Positions 53,153 through 62,176 of a stretch of 64,000 nucleotides of DNA are shown here, in pieces. How positions within the stretch are numbered: the first letter of the stretch is position 1; each line of letters begins with the position of its first letter. Below the pieces are notes generated by a model. That model made no database searches, had not been told where the DNA came from, and worked only from the letters and a program-made list of their open reading frames with translations. The translations under genes and the position numbers were made by a program. Source of the stretch: Clostridium_AW sp963515715 (lineage in GTDB: Bacteria; Bacillota; Clostridia; Clostridiales; Clostridiaceae); contig NZ_CAUPZS010000019.1 of assembly GCF_963515715.1 (NCBI RefSeq), positions 1 through 64,000 on the forward strand, read 5' to 3'.

Positions 53153-55447
53153 ATGGCTATAAATAAAGAACAATTTGAAATTGAAAAAGAGAGTTTAGAT
53201 AATACTATGTCTTGGATAGAAAGAGAAATAGTGTATCTAGAAGACAGTGAAGAAGATATAGATAAAAAGGTTCTTAAATTAAAAAAAGAGTCTAAAGGAA
53301 AATATAATATTGAATTGCAATCCTTTTTAAAGATACAAAGCAATTTAAAGGATAAAATAGTTAATTATAGAGAATCAAAGGATAAACCATATTTCGCTAG
53401 AATAGATTTTAAGGAAAAATTGAGAGATGAAGAAAGTTTTTATATTGGAAAGATTGGTCTTACAGACGAAAGAGAAAAAGAAGAAAGAGTGATTGACTGG
53501 AGAGCGCCCATAGCTGATCTCTATTATAGCGGCACAGAAGGAAAAGCCAGCTATCAAGGACCTTATGGAGAAATACTAGGAGAACTTTTATTAAAAAGAA
53601 AATTTTTAATAAAAGAAAGTGAATTAGTAGATGTTTTTGATGAAGGAAAAAACCAAATAATTTTAAGGAATTTAGGGAGTAGTGAAGAAGGCGAGGAACT
53701 AGAGGATGAGTTTTTAAGGCTTACACTGGAGGAGAGTAGTGATACTAAGCTGAAAGATATTGTTGCCACAATCCAAAAAGAACAAAATGACATAATAAGA
53801 AGCGAAAAAAATAAAGTTATGATCGTACAAGGTTCAGCGGGTTCAGGAAAAACTACCATAGCTCTTCATAGATTAGCATATTTGCTTTATAAATATAAAA
53901 ATAAAATAGAATCAGAAGAGGTTCTAGTGCTTGCACCAAATAAGCTATTTTTAAACTATATATCAGAAGTACTTCCAAACTTAGGTGGGGGAGATGTGCC
54001 TCAAAATACTTTTGAGGATTGGGCAATGGATATTTTGAAAATGAAAATGAAGCTTTATAATAAAGATCAAAAACTAAGTTATATAATTGAAAACAGCCAG
54101 AATGAGGATATAAAGCATACTATAAATGGAAGTAAGCTAAAGGGAAGTATTTTATTTAAAACTGTTTTAGATAGATACATTAAATATGTAGAGTTTTCAG
54201 GAATCAGTTATGAAAATATTAGCGTAGGAGAGCATGTAATATTCTCAAGAAAAGAGATTAAAGAATTAATAGTAAAAAACTTAAAATATTTGCCATTGGA
54301 AAAAAGAGTAGAGGAATTAAAAAGATATTTTAATGCTCAATTAAAGAATAGATTAGATAAAATAATTAATGGAATAGAAAGAGATTATGATTATCTTTTA
54401 AAAAATATTAGAAATTCTGATGAAGAAGAGTTAATAAAAAGAGAAAAGCTAGTATCCCTTTATGATGAGAAGGATGAAAAAATAGATAGTATAAAAAAGG
54501 ATAGTAAAAAGGCTTTAAAAAACTTCTTTAATGCTCTAGGAAAAATTGACGTATTAGGACTTTATTATAATCTATTTGAAGATGAAGATTTATATCTTAT
54601 GATGACTGATGAGTTAATTCCAAAAAATTTATGGGATTATTTAAAGGATGAATTGAAAAGTAATATTGATAATAAAATTCTAGATAGGGATGACTTAGCA
54701 GCGCTCTTATATTTGAAATTAAAACTACAAGGAAATGATTATCCTCTATATAAGTATATGATAGTGGATGAAGGGCAAGATTATAGTAAATTTGAAGTGT
54801 TTGTATTAAATTCTTCAGTGGTAAACGATGCATTTACTATAGTTGGGGATGTAGGTCAAAGTATATATTATTATAGGGGTATTAATGCATGGGATGGTTT
54901 AATTAAGGATGTTTATAAAGGAACAGGGGAGTATATATCCCTTTCACAAAGCTATCGTTCTACTATTGAAATTGTAAATTTCGCTAATAAAGTACTTACT
55001 AAACAAGAAAATTTCTTAAAGCCAGCAAAACCAGTGTTAAGACATGGTATGGAGCCAGCTATAATAAAATATAGTGAGGATTTAGAATTAGTAAAAATCT
55101 TAGATGAAATAAGTAAAGAAGTTAAAAATAATAAGAAGAAAACCATAGCATTGGTTGGTAAGGACATGAAGGAATGTAAAGAGATACATGAAAAACTAGT
55201 TAAAAATAAAATAAAAGGTTGGAAGTTAATAAAAGAAGATAAGGGACAAATGGAAGAGGAAAGGATAATAATACCTTCCTATATGACAAAAGGATTAGAA
55301 TTTGATTGTACAGTAATATATAATTGCAATAAAAATAACTATTCAGATAATGAACTGGATAAGAAATTATTGTATGTAGCTTTAACTAGAGCACTTCATA
55401 TGGAATATATTTTATATAAAGATGAGATTTCAGAGCTTTTAGTTTAA
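53153..55447 (+). CDS. helD: HelD-type superfamily 1 helicase (RNA polymerase recycling factor)
   Basis: This 764-residue protein has an N-terminal coiled coil (about 1-75), the HelD region YIGKIGLTDEREKEERVIDW and APIADLYYSG, Walker A GSAGSGKTTIALHRLAYL (about 228-245), Walker B VDEGQDYSKFE (about 540), QSYRST and a C-terminal ALTRA motif. HelD removes stalled RNA polymerase from nucleic acid in Gram-positive bacteria. The ATG at 53153 follows TGGAGGG; an in-frame ATG at 53132 lacks a site. Confidence 0.9.
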   Translation: MAINKEQFEIEKESLDNTMSWIEREIVYLEDSEEDIDKKVLKLKKESKGKYNIELQSFLKIQSNLKDKIVNYRESKDKPYFARIDFKEKLRDEESFYIGKIGLTDEREKEERVIDWRAPIADLYYSGTEGKASYQGPYGEILGELLLKRKFLIKESELVDVFDEGKNQIILRNLGSSEEGEELEDEFLRLTLEESSDTKLKDIVATIQKEQNDIIRSEKNKVMIVQGSAGSGKTTIALHRLAYLLYKYKNKIESEEVLVLAPNKLFLNYISEVLPNLGGGDVPQNTFEDWAMDILKMKMKLYNKDQKLSYIIENSQNEDIKHTINGSKLKGSILFKTVLDRYIKYVEFSGISYENISVGEHVIFSRKEIKELIVKNLKYLPLEKRVEELKRYFNAQLKNRLDKIINGIERDYDYLLKNIRNSDEEELIKREKLVSLYDEKDEKIDSIKKDSKKALKNFFNALGKIDVLGLYYNLFEDEDLYLMMTDELIPKNLWDYLKDELKSNIDNKILDRDDLAALLYLKLKLQGNDYPLYKYMIVDEGQDYSKFEVFVLNSSVVNDAFTIVGDVGQSIYYYRGINAWDGLIKDVYKGTGEYISLSQSYRSTIEIVNFANKVLTKQENFLKPAKPVLRHGMEPAIIKYSEDLELVKILDEISKEVKNNKKKTIALVGKDMKECKEIHEKLVKNKIKGWKLIKEDKGQMEEERIIIPSYMTKGLEFDCTVIYNCNKNNYSDNELDKKLLYVALTRALHMEYILYKDEISELLV

Positions 55448-55526
55448 TTTTTTATGTTTTTCTTAGCAAACTTAATATATAATAGAGTTAATATTATATA
55501 TTTTTAAAGGCATGGAGGATTTACAT

Positions 55527-55784
55527 ATGAAAAAATTCTGGGTTTTAACTTTAGGAGCGGTAGCAATAGCAGGAGTTTGGGGATATCTTTTAGATTTAAG
55601 GCATGGGAATGTATCGGGATTTATAGCAAAAATATTCCTTGTTTTTGCTTTCATGATTGGTCTTCAGCTTTCCATGAAAAGAGCACAAAAGAAAATGAAT
55701 GATGATATAAGCAATAATAATGTAAGTAATAATAATAATGTAAACAAAACTTCTAAAGGGAAAAAGAAAAATAAAAGAAAATAA
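55527..55784 (+). CDS. Small membrane protein with Asn/Lys-rich tail
   Basis: This 85-residue protein has two hydrophobic segments (about 4-20 and 34-50) and a hydrophilic tail with repeated NN and KK residues (NNNVSNNNNVNKTSKGKKK). The ATG at 55527 follows GGAGGATTTACAT, itself starting at another ATG (55512) that is less suitable. Function is unknown; the tail may contact nucleic acid or phospholipid. Confidence 0.6.
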   Translation: MKKFWVLTLGAVAIAGVWGYLLDLRHGNVSGFIAKIFLVFAFMIGLQLSMKRAQKKMNDDISNNNVSNNNNVNKTSKGKKKNKRK

Positions 55785-55797
55785 AATATTATAAAGA

Positions 55798-55836
55798 AAC
55801 CCAATAAATGATTCTAAACATTTATTGGGTTTTATT
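55798..55836. terminator. Terminator between the small membrane protein and MBL genes
   Basis: AACCCAATAAATG and CATTTATTGGGTT pair perfectly, followed by TTATTTTT; the arms suit both convergent genes. Confidence 0.9.
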
Positions 55837-55873
55837 TTTATTTTTAAAATTACAAAGAATAAAGAAGAATTTA

Positions 55874-56770
55874 CTATGTTGTTTTATTATAAAAATATAA
55901 TTTTCCATCCTCTATAGAACCTTCTATTTTTCCCTGATTATATAAATAATTAACAAGGGCAGATACAGAAGAAAAGTTTAAATGATATTGAGTGAATCCC
56001 ATAGACAAATCGTTTAATATGGCTAAATTTTGAAGTATATCTTCTTTTGTCATTGGGCCATCTAAGAGATCTAATATCTGTTCCATAAAATAATTTATAT
56101 TATTTAAATTATGTTGTACTAAATCTTTAATTTGATCTTTAAGAACCATTTCATTGCTATGAGCCAATATGAAATAGTCGCAATCTATATCATCGATAAT
56201 TTTTAAGGTATTTATACTTTCTTCAATGTCATAAAGGTATGGCAATGAGTATTTGTCTATAATTTCATCACTAAACAGAGCATCTCCTAAGAAACATACT
56301 TTTTCAGGGGTAATAAATCCAATATGTTCTTGAGAATGTCCTTTTAAAGATAATGTTTCAAACTTTTCATCATTTATTTTATTTATTCCAGAATCTAATA
56401 TAAAATCCACATCACATTTTTTAGTAATCCTTTTTAATCCTTTTATAGGTATAGAGTTGGATAAAATACAAGGGTATAGCTCAGGATTTTCCATGAATAT
56501 TTTTTCTTTAGCTGAAGTAAAGATTAAAGAACCTGGATAGTTCTCCTTAAAATAAAAATTTCCACCACAATGATCCACATGACTGTGAGTATTAATTATA
56601 TATTTGGGATGAAGGTTATTTTGTATTAACACTTCATCAATTTTTCGTGCTTGAGAATTATTAATTCCTGTATCTACTAATAAACAATTTTTATTTTTAA
56701 AAACATAAACTCCAATATTTGTAGGTGCATTTATGTAATATGTATTTCCTTTAATTTTAATTAAGTCCAT
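55874..56770 (-). CDS. MBL-fold metallo-hydrolase
   Basis: This 298-residue protein has the metallo-beta-lactamase metal motif HSHVDHCGG (about 60-68), a later His in LKGHSQEHIGF, the bridging Asp in FLGDALF and a final His in ILAHSNEM. A C-terminal helical region (about 205-295) is typical of larger MBL hydrolases such as glyoxalase-II-like or Lactamase_B2 proteins. The substrate is unknown. Confidence 0.85.
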   Translation of the reverse strand: MDLIKIKGNTYYINAPTNIGVYVFKNKNCLLVDTGINNSQARKIDEVLIQNNLHPKYIINTHSHVDHCGGNFYFKENYPGSLIFTSAKEKIFMENPELYPCILSNSIPIKGLKRITKKCDVDFILDSGINKINDEKFETLSLKGHSQEHIGFITPEKVCFLGDALFSDEIIDKYSLPYLYDIEESINTLKIIDDIDCDYFILAHSNEMVLKDQIKDLVQHNLNNINYFMEQILDLLDGPMTKEDILQNLAILNDLSMGFTQYHLNFSSVSALVNYLYNQGKIEGSIEDGKLYFYNKTT

Positions 56771-56934
56771 TTTGTCACATCCTAAAAAATAATTTATTTA
56801 ATAAGTATAGCATCTTTTTACGTGATTAATAAAGTTATTTAAGCATACAATATATAAGAAACTTTTATAAAAAATTTATACTATTTTATGATATAATATT
56901 ATAGATAAGATTCCATTTAAACGGGGGTATGATT

Positions 56935-57204
56935 ATGAAAGTAATAAAAAGAGATAGAAGAACTCAAGATTTTGATATTGATAAAATAAAAATTACTTTA
57001 ATAAGGGCGGCAGAAGAAGCTAAAACACCATTTAATGAATCAGACATTGATATGATATCAAAAGTAATAAAAAAGACAATTATGAATGATTTCAATGGTG
57101 TAATTAGATCAAAGGAAATTAGATGCATAGTATTAGAAGAATTAAGGAAGTTAGGTTTTGATAATGTAGCTGATTTATATGACAATTACATTAAACATAA
57201 TTAA
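56935..57204 (+). CDS. Stand-alone ATP-cone domain protein
   Basis: This 89-residue protein consists almost only of an ATP-cone (PF03477-type): VIKRDRRTQDFDIDKIKITL, then a helical core ending VADLYDNYIK. ATP cones normally sit at the N-terminus of ribonucleotide reductases or in NrdR as nucleotide sensors. Here neither a zinc ribbon nor a reductase domain is attached. The ATG at 56935 is seven bases from GGGGG. It may bind ATP/dATP and act on a partner encoded elsewhere. Confidence 0.8.
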   Translation: MKVIKRDRRTQDFDIDKIKITLIRAAEEAKTPFNESDIDMISKVIKKTIMNDFNGVIRSKEIRCIVLEELRKLGFDNVADLYDNYIKHN

Positions 57205-57261
57205 AGCACATTATGATTTGATAGTCAATTCTCCTAAAATAAATGGCTGGAGGTATATATT

Positions 57262-58653
57262 ATGAGGTTAAGTATGAAAATAAATGACTTACGAGATAAT
57301 ATAATAAAATCTACACAAGAAATATTAAGAATTAAAAGTATAGAAGATGAGAGTAAAGAAGGAATGCCTTTTGGAGAAGGTGTTTCAAAAGCCTTAGAGT
57401 ATGCTTTGAACCTATCTAAAGAAATGGGATTTAAAACTAAAAATTTAGATGGTTACATAGGATATGCAGAATACGGAGAAGGTGAAGATTATATCGCTGT
57501 TTTAGGGCATTTAGATGTGGTGCCAGAAGGGGATGGTTGGAAACATCCACCTTATGGTGCAGAAATACATGAGGGAAAGATATATGCAAGAGGGGCATTG
57601 GATGATAAAGGGCCCATTATAGCAGCTTTATATGGATTAAAGGCAATTAAGGATATTGGCTTACCGCTATCTAAGAGGGTAAGGATAATATTTGGAACAA
57701 ATGAAGAAACTGGTTGTGGCGAGATGGAATATTACTTAAAGCATGAAAAACCTCCAGTAGCAGGCTTTACACCAGACGCTATGTATCCTTTAATATTTGC
57801 AGAAAAAGGAATATTATCTTTTAATTTATCAAAGGAAATTAAGGTACTAGAAACAAAAGATTTTTCTATAAAGTATATCAAAGGTGGACAAAGAGTAAAT
57901 ATGGTCCCAGACTATTGTGAAGTTGGAATATGGGCAATGGAAAAGGATATAATTATAAAAGCACTGGATAAATTTAAACAAAGCTATGATTATAATTTAA
58001 CTGCTCATATAAAAAGTGATATGTTAGTTATAAAATCCATTGGGGTATCTGCACATGGTAGTACTCCAGAAATAGGGGTTAATGCTATAATGCAAATGTT
58101 TAGTTTTTTAGAGACACTTCCTATTTATAGGACTGATATATTCGATTTTATAAGGCTTATGAATAATAAAGTTGGATCTGAAACTAATGGGAAATCCTTA
58201 GGAATAAATCTGAAAGATGAGGATTCTGGAGAGTTAAGCTTTAATGTAGGAACTGTAGAAATAAAGGATGAAAAATTAGTTATAGGAATTAATGTAAGAT
58301 ATCCTGTGTCCTTTAAAAAGGAAGATGTTTTAGAACCTATAGAAAAAGTTTTAAAGGATAGGAAAATAGAGATTGAAGATATAAGTCATCAAAAGCCACT
58401 TTATTTCCCGAAAGATCATCCACTTATAAAAACCTTATTAAGGGTTTACAGTGAACAAACTGGAGATCATAGAGAGCCTATAGCAATAGGTGGAGGAACT
58501 TATGCTAAGGAAATGCCAAATATAGTAGCTTTTGGACCTATATTTCCCGGGAAACCGGATTTAGATCATCAAGCTAATGAATATATTGAGATTGAAGATT
58601 TAATTAGTAATACAAAAATCTATGCACATTCTATATATGAATTGGCGAAATAA
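57262..58653 (+). CDS. pepV: M20-family dipeptidase
   Basis: This 463-residue dinuclear zinc dipeptidase has VLGHLDVVPEGDGW (first zinc His/Asp), GALDDKGP (bridging Asp), GTNEETGCGEM (catalytic and zinc Glu) and an HGSTPE substrate-binding His in the lid domain, with a C-terminal metal His in PDLDHQANE. Length and motifs match PepV of lactic acid bacteria. GGAGG precedes ATG 57262. It cleaves dipeptides in the cytoplasm, downstream of PepF-type peptidases. Confidence 0.93.
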   Translation: MRLSMKINDLRDNIIKSTQEILRIKSIEDESKEGMPFGEGVSKALEYALNLSKEMGFKTKNLDGYIGYAEYGEGEDYIAVLGHLDVVPEGDGWKHPPYGAEIHEGKIYARGALDDKGPIIAALYGLKAIKDIGLPLSKRVRIIFGTNEETGCGEMEYYLKHEKPPVAGFTPDAMYPLIFAEKGILSFNLSKEIKVLETKDFSIKYIKGGQRVNMVPDYCEVGIWAMEKDIIIKALDKFKQSYDYNLTAHIKSDMLVIKSIGVSAHGSTPEIGVNAIMQMFSFLETLPIYRTDIFDFIRLMNNKVGSETNGKSLGINLKDEDSGELSFNVGTVEIKDEKLVIGINVRYPVSFKKEDVLEPIEKVLKDRKIEIEDISHQKPLYFPKDHPLIKTLLRVYSEQTGDHREPIAIGGGTYAKEMPNIVAFGPIFPGKPDLDHQANEYIEIEDLISNTKIYAHSIYELAK

Positions 58654-58801
58654 GTATATTATTGGAAAGAATGGGATGATATTTCCATTCTTTTTTATTT
58701 TGGTTAAAATTTAGTGAGAAAAATTCTTTTTAATATATAAATTAGCTAATTATGGTGATATAATTGAATTGTCAGATAATATTTTCAGAGGAGGGGTTCT
58801 G

Positions 58802-59578
58802 GTGCTGGCAAATGTTCATATAGCCTATAAAATAATTTTCTTATGTGCAGCAGGATTTTTGTCTGCTTTTGTTGACTCAATAGCAGGAGGAGGCGGTCTC
58901 ATAAGTGTACCTGCCTATTTTTTAGTTGGTTTTCCACCACATTTCACATTGGGGACAAATAAGTTTTCAGCCAGCTGTGGTTCTGTAGTAAGTACAGCAA
59001 AATTTGCCCAATCTGGTAAGGTGGACAAAGCTGTACTAAAAGTATTGCTTCCATTTACTTTACTTGGAGCAGCTACTGGAGTTTATACAGTACTTTTACT
59101 TGATTCAAATTTATTAAAACCTATTGTATTAGCTTTGCTTTTGGGTGTAGGTATTTATAGTTTTTTTTCTAAGACTGTAGGTATGGAAGATAACTTTGAA
59201 GGAACTACTAGAAAGACTTTAATAATCGGTAGTGTTTTTGCTTTTGCCATGGGATTTTATGATGGTTTTTTTGGTCCAGGCGTAGGATCATTTTTAATTT
59301 TCGGACTTATAAAAATATATGGTTTTGATTTTGTTAGGGCAAGTGGAAATGCAAAAGCTATGAATTTAATGAGTAATGTTACATCCCTAGTGTTATTTGC
59401 AATCAAAGGAAAAATATATTACCTTATGGGAATACCAATGGCAATATTTATGACTATTGGCGCTCGAGTAGGGACAAAGCTAGCATTAAAAGAGGGGGCA
59501 AAATTTATAAAGCCTATTTTTGTCACTATGTCACTAGCAGTAGCTGGAAAAATGCTTTACGAAATGGTATTAAAATAA
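58802..59578 (+). CDS. TauE/SafE-family sulfite exporter-like permease
   Basis: This protein of about 258 residues has eight helices and the two TauE/SafE repeats: FVDSIAGGGGLISVPAYFLVG and GFYDGFFGPGVGSF, with the family GTNK motif (TLGTNKFSASCGS). It transports anions such as sulfite or organosulfonates; the substrate here is open. The GTG at 58802 lies five bases after GGAGGGG; the in-frame TTG at 58769 has no site. Confidence 0.87.
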   Translation: MLANVHIAYKIIFLCAAGFLSAFVDSIAGGGGLISVPAYFLVGFPPHFTLGTNKFSASCGSVVSTAKFAQSGKVDKAVLKVLLPFTLLGAATGVYTVLLLDSNLLKPIVLALLLGVGIYSFFSKTVGMEDNFEGTTRKTLIIGSVFAFAMGFYDGFFGPGVGSFLIFGLIKIYGFDFVRASGNAKAMNLMSNVTSLVLFAIKGKIYYLMGIPMAIFMTIGARVGTKLALKEGAKFIKPIFVTMSLAVAGKMLYEMVLK

Positions 59579-59625
59579 ATTCTTTAATTGACAATTGATA
59601 TTTGATAATTGACAATTATGGATAA

Positions 59626-59684
59626 AATTTTAGCATGCTAAAATTCGTGAAAATATATTAGGGATTCTGCTTAAGCAGAATCCC
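59626..59684. terminator. Two perfect palindromes between convergent genes
   Basis: AATTTTAGCATGCTAAAATT (59626-59645) is a perfect palindrome. GGGATTCTGC-TTAA-GCAGAATCCC (59661-59684) forms a second stem followed by TTCTCC. At least the second probably ends the TauE/SafE and LTA-synthase-like genes. Confidence 0.7.
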
Positions 59685-59720
59685 TTCTCCAATTCTCCAT
59701 TATGAACTCTCAATTTTCAA

Positions 59721-61538
59721 CTATTTAAGAAGATTGTATTTCAAAATCAAATCAGAATATTCTAATTGATTGATAACACTTTCTTTAAAGTTAGTTAGCT
59801 TATCATTTTCGGAAATTTTATTTCCAGTATTCATATCATAGAAGGAGTTATCTGAGGATAAATAAAAAACTTTACCATCTGTAAAGGAACCATTTCTAAA
59901 GATAACTTTACCTTCTTTTGAGTTAAATAAATCTTTTCCCATCATATTTTCAACTGGTAGGTTAAAAATATTAGCTAAAGTAGGATAAAGATCTACTTGT
60001 CCACCATATAATTCATAAAGTCCTTTGTGCTGATCTTCTGGAAAATGTATCATTAATGGAACTTTATTTAGCTCCATCCATTCCAGCTCTGTAAAATCAT
60101 TAAGGCCTAAAAATTTAGCGAGTTCTCCTTTGTTTTCTTTTGGTATAGCATAGTGATCTCCATAAAGCACTAAGATAGAGTTATCTAAGGCGCCTTTTTT
60201 CTCTAACTCTTCTATAAACATTCCAAGTTGCTTATCTGTATAGTGAATAGATTTTAAATAATTTCCAAGAAGAGTTCCTTCGAATTCTCCAACAGGGAAA
60301 TCGCCGTATTTTTCCGTGTCATCATAAGGAAAATGACTAGTCAATGTAACTAAAAAGGAATAGTAAGGTTCCTTTAAGTTGTCCATTTTTTCAAGACTCT
60401 GTTTAAAAAAGGATTCATCACTTAATCCTAGACCGATTGACTCGTCGACGTTATAGTCTTTTTCTCCATGAAACTCTTGAAAGCCGTATTTAGGAAACAT
60501 TATATTCCTATTCCAAAAATTATCTCTAAAACCATGAAAGGCACTTGTGTTATAACCTTTCTTTGCTAAGGCTTCTGGTAATGCATTAAACTGGTTGTTA
60601 GTATATAAATAGGTAACAGAACCTGATGGAGTAGGATATAGGGAGTTATTTGATATAAACTCTGCATCAGAAGTTCCGCCAGAAGCAGTTTGATAGAAAT
60701 AATTATTAAAATAAGCACTCCTTTTCATAAGCTTATTTAGGTTAGGGGTAATTTCCTCTCCAAGTATGGTTTTATCTATAGGAAAACCTTGCAATGCTTC
60801 TACTTGAATCATAATAAGATTTTTGCCTTCCCCTACTCCTTTTAAATTTTCAGAGGAGTTTTCAGAGTTACTAATTAAAAAACTATTCAACTCTTCTTTA
60901 GTTTCTTTAGAAAGAGGAATTTTTTTACTAATGGAATTAAGGGCTAAGTTATAACCGTCTAGAAGATGATAGTTTACCACCCCAAGCTTTTTAGCTACAT
61001 AAACTTTGTTGTACATAGTACTTAAGAGTCTAGGTTGTTCTTTAGATAAATCATATATCTTAATTGCACTTGCTGTAGTTCCAATTAGCAATAAAGAAAT
61101 AGAAATTATCGCTCTAGTTTTAAAATTTACAGCTTGTGATTTATGACCTTTGTACAATTTATGAATTATTAAAAATACGAAAATATCTATAAAGTAAAGA
61201 AAATCTGTAGCTTTAAGTAAATTCCCAACACTGCTCTTTACAGCACCTAATTGAAAGCCATTTAACATAACGGGCAAGGATATGATATCTTTAAAATATC
61301 TAAAATAGTTTAAATCACCTATTATAAATAGGGTAATAATTATATTAAATATGGTGTAAATCTTAAATCTTTTATCTTTATTAAATAAAAATCCAATACC
61401 AGCAAATAATAGAACAGAGGATAGTACTGGAATAAAAATAGACCTATATGTGAAGTAGCCTTTTTCTATTTCTCTACCAAAAAGTAATAACTTTATGGTT
61501 ACAGTAAATACAAACGAGATTAAATCTAATCCTGGCAT
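59721..61538 (-). CDS. LTA-synthase-like sulfatase-fold membrane enzyme
   Basis: This protein of about 605 residues has five N-terminal helices (to about 170) and an extracytoplasmic sulfatase domain with the metal Glu in IQVEALQGF, the catalytic Thr in GGTSDAEF and the metal Asp-His in LYGDHYAIP. LtaS-type enzymes transfer glycerol-phosphate from phosphatidylglycerol to build lipoteichoic acid. The length is slightly less than LtaS. The ATG at 61538 follows GAGGAGG. It may be LtaS itself or a paralogue (LtaP/YfnI type). Confidence 0.88.
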   Translation of the reverse strand: MPGLDLISFVFTVTIKLLLFGREIEKGYFTYRSIFIPVLSSVLLFAGIGFLFNKDKRFKIYTIFNIIITLFIIGDLNYFRYFKDIISLPVMLNGFQLGAVKSSVGNLLKATDFLYFIDIFVFLIIHKLYKGHKSQAVNFKTRAIISISLLLIGTTASAIKIYDLSKEQPRLLSTMYNKVYVAKKLGVVNYHLLDGYNLALNSISKKIPLSKETKEELNSFLISNSENSSENLKGVGEGKNLIMIQVEALQGFPIDKTILGEEITPNLNKLMKRSAYFNNYFYQTASGGTSDAEFISNNSLYPTPSGSVTYLYTNNQFNALPEALAKKGYNTSAFHGFRDNFWNRNIMFPKYGFQEFHGEKDYNVDESIGLGLSDESFFKQSLEKMDNLKEPYYSFLVTLTSHFPYDDTEKYGDFPVGEFEGTLLGNYLKSIHYTDKQLGMFIEELEKKGALDNSILVLYGDHYAIPKENKGELAKFLGLNDFTELEWMELNKVPLMIHFPEDQHKGLYELYGGQVDLYPTLANIFNLPVENMMGKDLFNSKEGKVIFRNGSFTDGKVFYLSSDNSFYDMNTGNKISENDKLTNFKESVINQLEYSDLILKYNLLK

Positions 61539-61768
61539 TACAAACCTCCTCAAATAAATTGCATCAAGTAATATTATATTTTATAAATATTACTTATAAG
61601 AAAACAAATTGTAAATAAAATACAAACAAAACTATAAGATTTTGGCACGGTTAATATTTTATAGTTTATTCACAAATTAGTCAACGGTTCAGTATTTACT
61701 TTACAATCATACTGTAGGATAATAGTATTTGTATCAAAATTACGGAAAAAGAGATTGGAGGGTTATAT

Positions 61769-62149
61769 ATGACAGAAGAAAATAAGGTTTTAGAAAATGA
61801 AGTGGAAGAATCAAAAGAAACAATGGTTGTAGATGAAAATAAAGAAAATGCTATAGAAAAAGAGGAAAAAATAGATTTAGATGATTACGTTGAAGAAGCA
61901 TCAACGGAGTCAGAAACAGCAGAAGTAAAAGCAGAAGTGAAAAAGGAAAATAGCATTTTTATAGATAACTTAACAAAGGTTGCAATAATGCTTTCTATTT
62001 CTTTAGCAGCATATTTAATTTTAGACATGGTTATCTTAAGAATATTAGGATATAAATTTGCAAGAGCCTATATAGGTACAGGAATTTTATTTACATATAT
62101 ATTAGTAACAATTATATATCCAGTATTTAAAAAAGATAAAGAACGTTAA
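61769..62149 (+). CDS. Acidic membrane protein of unknown function
   Basis: This 126-residue protein has an N-terminal half very rich in Glu, Lys and Asp (about 1-68; probably disordered or coiled) and two helices (about 76-92 and 100-118) with a basic end. No family was recognised. GGAGGG precedes the ATG. It is divergent from the LTA-synthase-like gene and just upstream of rlmD. Confidence 0.6.
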   Translation: MTEENKVLENEVEESKETMVVDENKENAIEKEEKIDLDDYVEEASTESETAEVKAEVKKENSIFIDNLTKVAIMLSISLAAYLILDMVILRILGYKFARAYIGTGILFTYILVTIIYPVFKKDKER

Positions 62150-62176
62150 AACTTTAGAGGTGAGGATGAAGCTAAG

